In this document: positions 4,814 to 6,976 of the stretch, piece by piece
Numbering within the stretch: the stretch's first letter is position 1
Layout of the letters: each line of letters begins with the position of its first letter
From: Pseudomonadota bacterium
GTDB taxonomy: Bacteria > Pseudomonadota > Alphaproteobacteria > Rhizobiales > Xanthobacteraceae
Direction: 5' to 3'
Assembly: GCA_023391175.1 (NCBI GenBank)
Contig: JAEWBL010000105.1
Span: forward strand, 1-6,976
DNA length: 6,976 bases
Made by a program: the position numbers and the translations under genes
Notes under the pieces: model-generated
The model's input: the letters and a program-made list of their open reading frames with translations, nothing else
Databases searched by the model: none
Told to the model about the DNA's origin: nothing

Positions 4814-5905
4814 ATGAAACGCCGTGAGTTCCTCACCGCCGCCAGCGCGGGTGTCGCCGCTTCCGCAGCCGTGGCCATGCCGGCGATCGCGCAGTCGGCG
4901 CCGGAAGTGAAGTGGCGCTGCACCTCGTCCTTCCCCAAGTCCCTCGACACCATCTACGGCGCCGCCGAACTGATGGCGAAGCAGGTGGCTGACGCGACCG
5001 ACGGCAAGTTCCAGATTCAGGTGTTCGCGGCGGGCGAAATCGTCCCCGGCCTGCAGGCCCTCGACGCGACCACCAACAAGACCGTCGAGATGTGCCACTC
5101 GGCGTCTTATTACTACGTGGGCAAGGACCCGACCTTCGGCCTCGGCACCGCCGTGCCGTTCGGCCTCAACGCCCGCCAGATCAACGCCTGGTTCCTGTTC
5201 GGCAACGGCATGAACCTGTTGAACGAATTCTACAAGAAGTACGGCGTCGTCATGTTCCCGGGCGGCAACACCGGCGGCCAGATGGGCGGCTGGTTCCGCA
5301 AGGAAATCAAGACGGTCGAGGACCTCAAGGGCCTCAAGATGCGCATCGCCGGCATCGGCGGCCAGGTGCTCGCCAAGCTCGGCGTGGTGCCGCAGCAGCT
5401 CGCGGGCGGCGACATCTATCCCGCGCTGGAGAAGGGCACCATCGACGCGGCCGAGTGGGTCGGCCCCTATGACGACGAGAAGCTCGGCCTCTACAAGGTC
5501 GCGCAGTATTACTACTTCCCCGGCTGGTGGGAGGGCTCCGCCGCCCTCAACTTCTTCGTCAACCAGGACAAGCTCGCCGAGCTGCCGAAGAACTACAAGT
5601 CGATCCTCACCGCCGCCATGGCGCAGGCCAACGAGAGCATGCTCGCGAGCTACGATGCCAAGAACCCGGTGTCGGTGCAGAGCCTCGTGAAGGCCGGCAC
5701 CCAACTGCGCCGCTATCCCAGCGACGTGATGGACGCCGCCTACAAGGCCTCCCAGCAGCTCTATGAAGAAATCGGCGGCAAGAACGAGGACTTCAAGAAG
5801 ATCTACGAGGACATGAAGACGTTCCGCAACAACGCCTATCTGTGGTGGCAGATCGTCGAGTTCACGTATGACGACTTCATGGTGCGCGCCCGCACCCGCG
5901 GCTGA
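4814..5905 (+). CDS. TRAP transporter periplasmic binding protein, TakP/DctP type
   Basis: This periplasmic binding protein of a TRAP transporter (DctP family) captures an organic acid for Na+-driven uptake. The N-terminus MKRREFLTAASAG carries the twin-arginine pair Arg3-Arg4 and a hydrophobic stretch ending in AIAQ, so it is a Tat signal with likely cleavage after Ala26. The mature part resembles Rhodobacter sphaeroides TakP (2-oxoacid binding) as I know it: SSFPKSLDTI, QVFAAGEIVPGLQALD, FPGGNTGGQMGGW, GGDIYPALEKGTIDAAEWVG and PYDDEKLG. Arg177 in LKMRIAG fits the arginine that pairs with the ligand carboxylate in DctP proteins. The 363-residue length is normal. AGGGAG (4802-4807) sits 6 nt before the ATG, a strong ribosome binding site that fixes the start. 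No DctQ or DctM gene lies on either side, and a strong terminator follows, so the membrane partners must be encoded elsewhere. A 2-oxoacid such as pyruvate is the best guess; other monocarboxylates are possible. Confidence 0.93.
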   Translation: MKRREFLTAASAGVAASAAVAMPAIAQSAPEVKWRCTSSFPKSLDTIYGAAELMAKQVADATDGKFQIQVFAAGEIVPGLQALDATTNKTVEMCHSASYYYVGKDPTFGLGTAVPFGLNARQINAWFLFGNGMNLLNEFYKKYGVVMFPGGNTGGQMGGWFRKEIKTVEDLKGLKMRIAGIGGQVLAKLGVVPQQLAGGDIYPALEKGTIDAAEWVGPYDDEKLGLYKVAQYYYFPGWWEGSAALNFFVNQDKLAELPKNYKSILTAAMAQANESMLASYDAKNPVSVQSLVKAGTQLRRYPSDVMDAAYKASQQLYEEIGGKNEDFKKIYEDMKTFRNNAYLWWQIVEFTYDDFMVRARTRG

Positions 5906-5924
5906 TCGGCCGTCACATCAAGGC

Positions 5925-5956
5925 AAAGCCCCGGAGCGACGCTCCGGGGCTTTTTT
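5925..5956 (+). terminator. Strong intrinsic terminator after the TRAP gene
   Basis: AAAGCCCCGGAGC (5925-5937) and GCTCCGGGGCTTT (5941-5953) form a perfect 13-bp stem with a GAC loop, followed by a run of six T (5951-5956, partly in the stem). It lies 19 nt after the stop codon. It sits between convergent genes and could also slow transcription coming from the minus-strand repeat-protein gene, although that side has only three T. Confidence 0.93.
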
Positions 5957-5971
5957 CTGTGCTCAGCCCGC

Positions 5972-6394
5972 TCAGCGCGTGCCGCCGGGCGTCGCCTGGG
6001 TGCGGCCGCCTTCCTGCGCCGGGCCCTTGTGCGGATCCTGGCCGGGCGCCATGCCCGAGCGCGGCGTGACGGTTCCGGTTGTGTCCATGGCCGGGCCGTT
6101 GCCGGTGGACGAGGCGCCCGGCGTGGCCTGCGTGCGGCCGGCCTCCTGCGCCGGACCCTTGTGGGTATCCTGGCCGGCGGACATGCCCGAGCGCGGGGTG
6201 GACGGTACGCCGGGGGTCGGGGCGGTCATGCCGCTGCCGCTCGGGCCGGGGGTTGCCTGGGTGCGGCCGCCTTCCTGCGCCGGGCCGCTCTGCGTGTTCT
6301 TGCCGGGCGCGGTGCCGGACTGGGCGCCCGCGGCGCCGGTCATGGCGATGAAAGCGGCGGCGGCGACGGGGATGGCGTACTTCGCGATGCTCAT
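5972..6394 (-). CDS. Small secreted low-complexity protein with three 16-residue repeats, function unknown
   Basis: I do not recognise this 140-residue protein. It begins MSIAKYAIPVAAAAFIAMTGAAGAQS, a clear Sec-type signal with likely cleavage after about Ala24. The mature part is rich in Gly, Pro, Gln, Thr and Ser, has no cysteine, and is probably disordered. It carries three copies of a unit close to HKGPAQEGGRTQATPG: residues 35-50 (first two residues QS), 78-93 (one Gly to Ala change) and 122-137. The last two copies are preceded by TPRSGM..GQD, so the full period is 43-44 residues. The start at ATG 6394 is fixed by GGAGGGAGA about 7 nt upstream on the minus strand and by the signal peptide; the frame continues upstream without a plausible start. 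Third-position GC bias looks like that of the neighbours, which supports real coding. It is a single-gene unit converging on the TRAP gene terminator. A periplasmic or surface stress-related role is a guess. Confidence 0.82.
   Translation of the reverse strand: MSIAKYAIPVAAAAFIAMTGAAGAQSGTAPGKNTQSGPAQEGGRTQATPGPSGSGMTAPTPGVPSTPRSGMSAGQDTHKGPAQEAGRTQATPGASSTGNGPAMDTTGTVTPRSGMAPGQDPHKGPAQEGGRTQATPGGTR
5984..6292 (-). repeat. Three-copy spaced repeat inside the secreted-protein gene
   Basis: The 48-bp units lie at 6245-6292, 6116-6163 and 5984-6031, spaced by 129 and 132 bp. On the + strand each contains GCCTGGGTGCGGCCG or the close variant GCCTGCGTGCGGCCG, plus a CTCCTGCGCCGG or TTCCTGCGCCGG block. 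Each encodes GPAQE(G/A)GRTQATPG. The DNA copies are very similar, which points to recent duplication, or to constraint on both codons and protein. Confidence 0.85.
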
Positions 6395-6400
6395 GCGGGG

Positions 6401-6409
6401 TCTCCCTCC
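6401..6409 (-). promoter_or_regulatory. Ribosome binding site of the repeat-protein gene
   Basis: On the minus strand GGAGGGAGA (6409-6401) lies 6-7 nt before ATG 6394. It is a near-ideal Shine-Dalgarno sequence and decides the start of this unknown gene. Confidence 0.8.
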
Positions 6410-6429
6410 AATTGACTGCACGGCATGAC

Positions 6430-6455
6430 AACCGCGGAAACCGCATTTCGGTTCA
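6430..6455 (-). promoter_or_regulatory. Possible EcfG-type stress promoter for the repeat-protein gene
   Basis: On the minus strand TGAAC (6455-6451) and GGTT (6433-6430) are separated by 17 nt. The alphaproteobacterial general stress sigma factor EcfG recognises GGAAC-N16/17-CGTT, so each element differs at one base. The position would give a 5' leader of about 28 nt. This is a weak match that could occur by chance. Confidence 0.27.
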
Positions 6456-6496
6456 GTCGATTTTGAGCCGGCGAAGGCGAAGTTGCCGCGGCCACG

Positions 6497-6525
6497 TTGC
6501 ATTCGCGCCGCCCTCTGCCTAGTGT
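6497..6525 (+). promoter_or_regulatory. Weak candidate promoter for glyQ
   Basis: TTGCAT (6497-6502) and TAGTGT (6520-6525) are separated by 17 nt, giving a leader of about 70 nt before glyQ. Each element matches the sigma-70 consensus at only 3 of 6 positions. The rest of the gap between the repeat-protein gene and glyQ shows nothing firm. Confidence 0.22.
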
Positions 6526-6603
6526 CCGCGCGCCTCCCGCCCCCCTCGTCCCGCGCCGCCGGAGAGGGCATGCCGGGGTCACGTTGCTGCGAGCTTTCTT
6601 GAA

Positions 6604-6976
6604 ATGATCGACCCGAGCCTTCCCGCCCACATGCGCCCCGACCGTTCGTTCCAGGCGCTGCTCCTGACCCTTCAGCGATTCTGGGCGGACCAGGGCTGCG
6701 TCGTGCTCCAGCCCTACGACATGGAAGTGGGCGCCGGCACCTTCCACCCGGCGACGACACTGCGTGCGCTGGGACCGAAGCACTGGAAGGCCGCCTATGT
6801 GCAGCCCTCGCGCCGCCCCAAGGACGGCCGCTATGGCGAGAACCCCAACCGGCTCCAGCATTATTACCAGTTCCAGGTCATCCTGAAGCCTTCGCCGGAG
6901 AACCTGCAGGAGCTGTACCTGCAATCGCTGGCGGCCATCGGCGTGGACCTCAAGCTGCACGACGTGCGCTTCGTGG
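6604..6976 (+). CDS. glyQ: Glycyl-tRNA synthetase alpha subunit, 3' end cut off by the window
   Basis: GlyQ is the catalytic alpha subunit of the bacterial alpha2-beta2 glycyl-tRNA synthetase, a cytoplasmic class II enzyme that activates glycine and charges tRNA-Gly with the beta subunit GlyS. The 124 residues in view are highly typical: [19 protein letters not shown] (14-32), [20 protein letters not shown] (35-54), [20 protein letters not shown] (65-84), [20 protein letters not shown] (85-104) and the start of LHDVRFV (118-124). The frame runs off the window end. I chose ATG 6604 because related alphaproteobacterial proteins have a short leader before the RSFQ motif; ATG 6631 would leave just MRPDRSFQ and is possible. 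No strong Shine-Dalgarno sequence is seen before either. glyS is expected downstream, outside the window. Confidence 0.96.
   Translation, partial: MIDPSLPAHMRPDRSFQALLLTLQRFWADQGCVVLQPYDMEVGAGTFHPATTLRALGPKHWKAAYVQPSRRPKDGRYGENPNRLQHYYQFQVILKPSPENLQELYLQSLAAIGVDLKLHDVRFV

Noticed and set aside
4745..5704. 319-codon minus-strand frame antisense to the TRAP gene
   Set aside because: It mirrors the codon pattern of a clearly conserved binding protein and would begin and end at non-sensible sites.
5984..6292. CRISPR-like array, because of regularly spaced repeats
   Set aside because: There are only three units, spaced by 129 and 132 bp, the intervals are themselves partly repeated, and the whole stretch is in frame within a signal-peptide-bearing gene.
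5868..6428. 186-codon + strand frame over the repeat-protein gene
   Set aside because: It also shows repeats because the DNA is repeated, but it starts inside the TRAP gene, runs through its terminator and has no ribosome binding site or signal peptide. The minus-strand frame has both.
6493..6587. CACGTTGC repeated at 6493-6500 and 6580-6587 before glyQ
   Set aside because: An 8-bp direct repeat 87 bp apart is easily a chance event, and nothing links it to a known site.
6391..6960. 189-codon minus-strand frame antisense to glyQ
   Set aside because: GlyQ motifs on the + strand are unmistakable; the antisense product has no recognisable features.

Overview
The window is GC-rich, densely coded DNA. 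The proteins look like those of an alphaproteobacterium, most likely of the order Hyphomicrobiales (rhizobia and relatives; a Xanthobacter/Azorhizobium-like organism would fit). This rests on recognising the protein types: an arsR-aquaporin-arsC cluster of the Sinorhizobium kind, a TakP-like TRAP binding protein and an alphaproteobacterial-type GlyQ. No database search was run.

Layout from left to right. (1) The 3' part of an MFS transporter gene on the + strand, cut by the window start. (2) A minus-strand cluster read right to left: arsR, an aqpS-like aquaporin gene, arsC, then after 58 nt a small stand-alone M41-like (FtsH-type) peptidase gene. The peptidase gene's 3' end overlaps the MFS gene's 3' end tail to tail by 35 bp. 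The first three genes are joined by 4-nt ATGA overlaps. A near-perfect 24-bp AT-rich palindrome covers the arsR start codon and is the likely ArsR operator. (3) A + strand mrp/apbC gene for an Fe-S cluster carrier P-loop ATPase, with an alternating-histidine linker, followed by hairpins. (4) A + strand gene for a Tat-exported TRAP binding protein (TakP/DctP type), with no DctQ/DctM partner genes in view, ending in a strong intrinsic terminator. (5) A minus-strand gene for a small secreted, low-complexity protein built on three copies of a 16-residue repeat. (6) The 5' part of glyQ on the + strand, cut by the window end.

How the genes work together. ArsC reduces arsenate to arsenite, the aquaporin channel would let arsenite leave down its gradient, and ArsR represses the cluster until arsenite binds its C-terminal cysteines. 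No ArsB or Acr3 pump is visible, so this looks like the channel-based arsenate resistance route known from Sinorhizobium meliloti, with an M41-like peptidase gene where arsH lies in that species. The other genes (mrp, TRAP binding protein, repeat protein, glyQ) look like independent units.

The least explained items are the M41-like peptidase next to the ars genes, the three-repeat secreted protein with a possible stress-sigma promoter, and an AT-rich palindrome upstream of mrp. I see no mobile element, CRISPR array, tRNA or rRNA.
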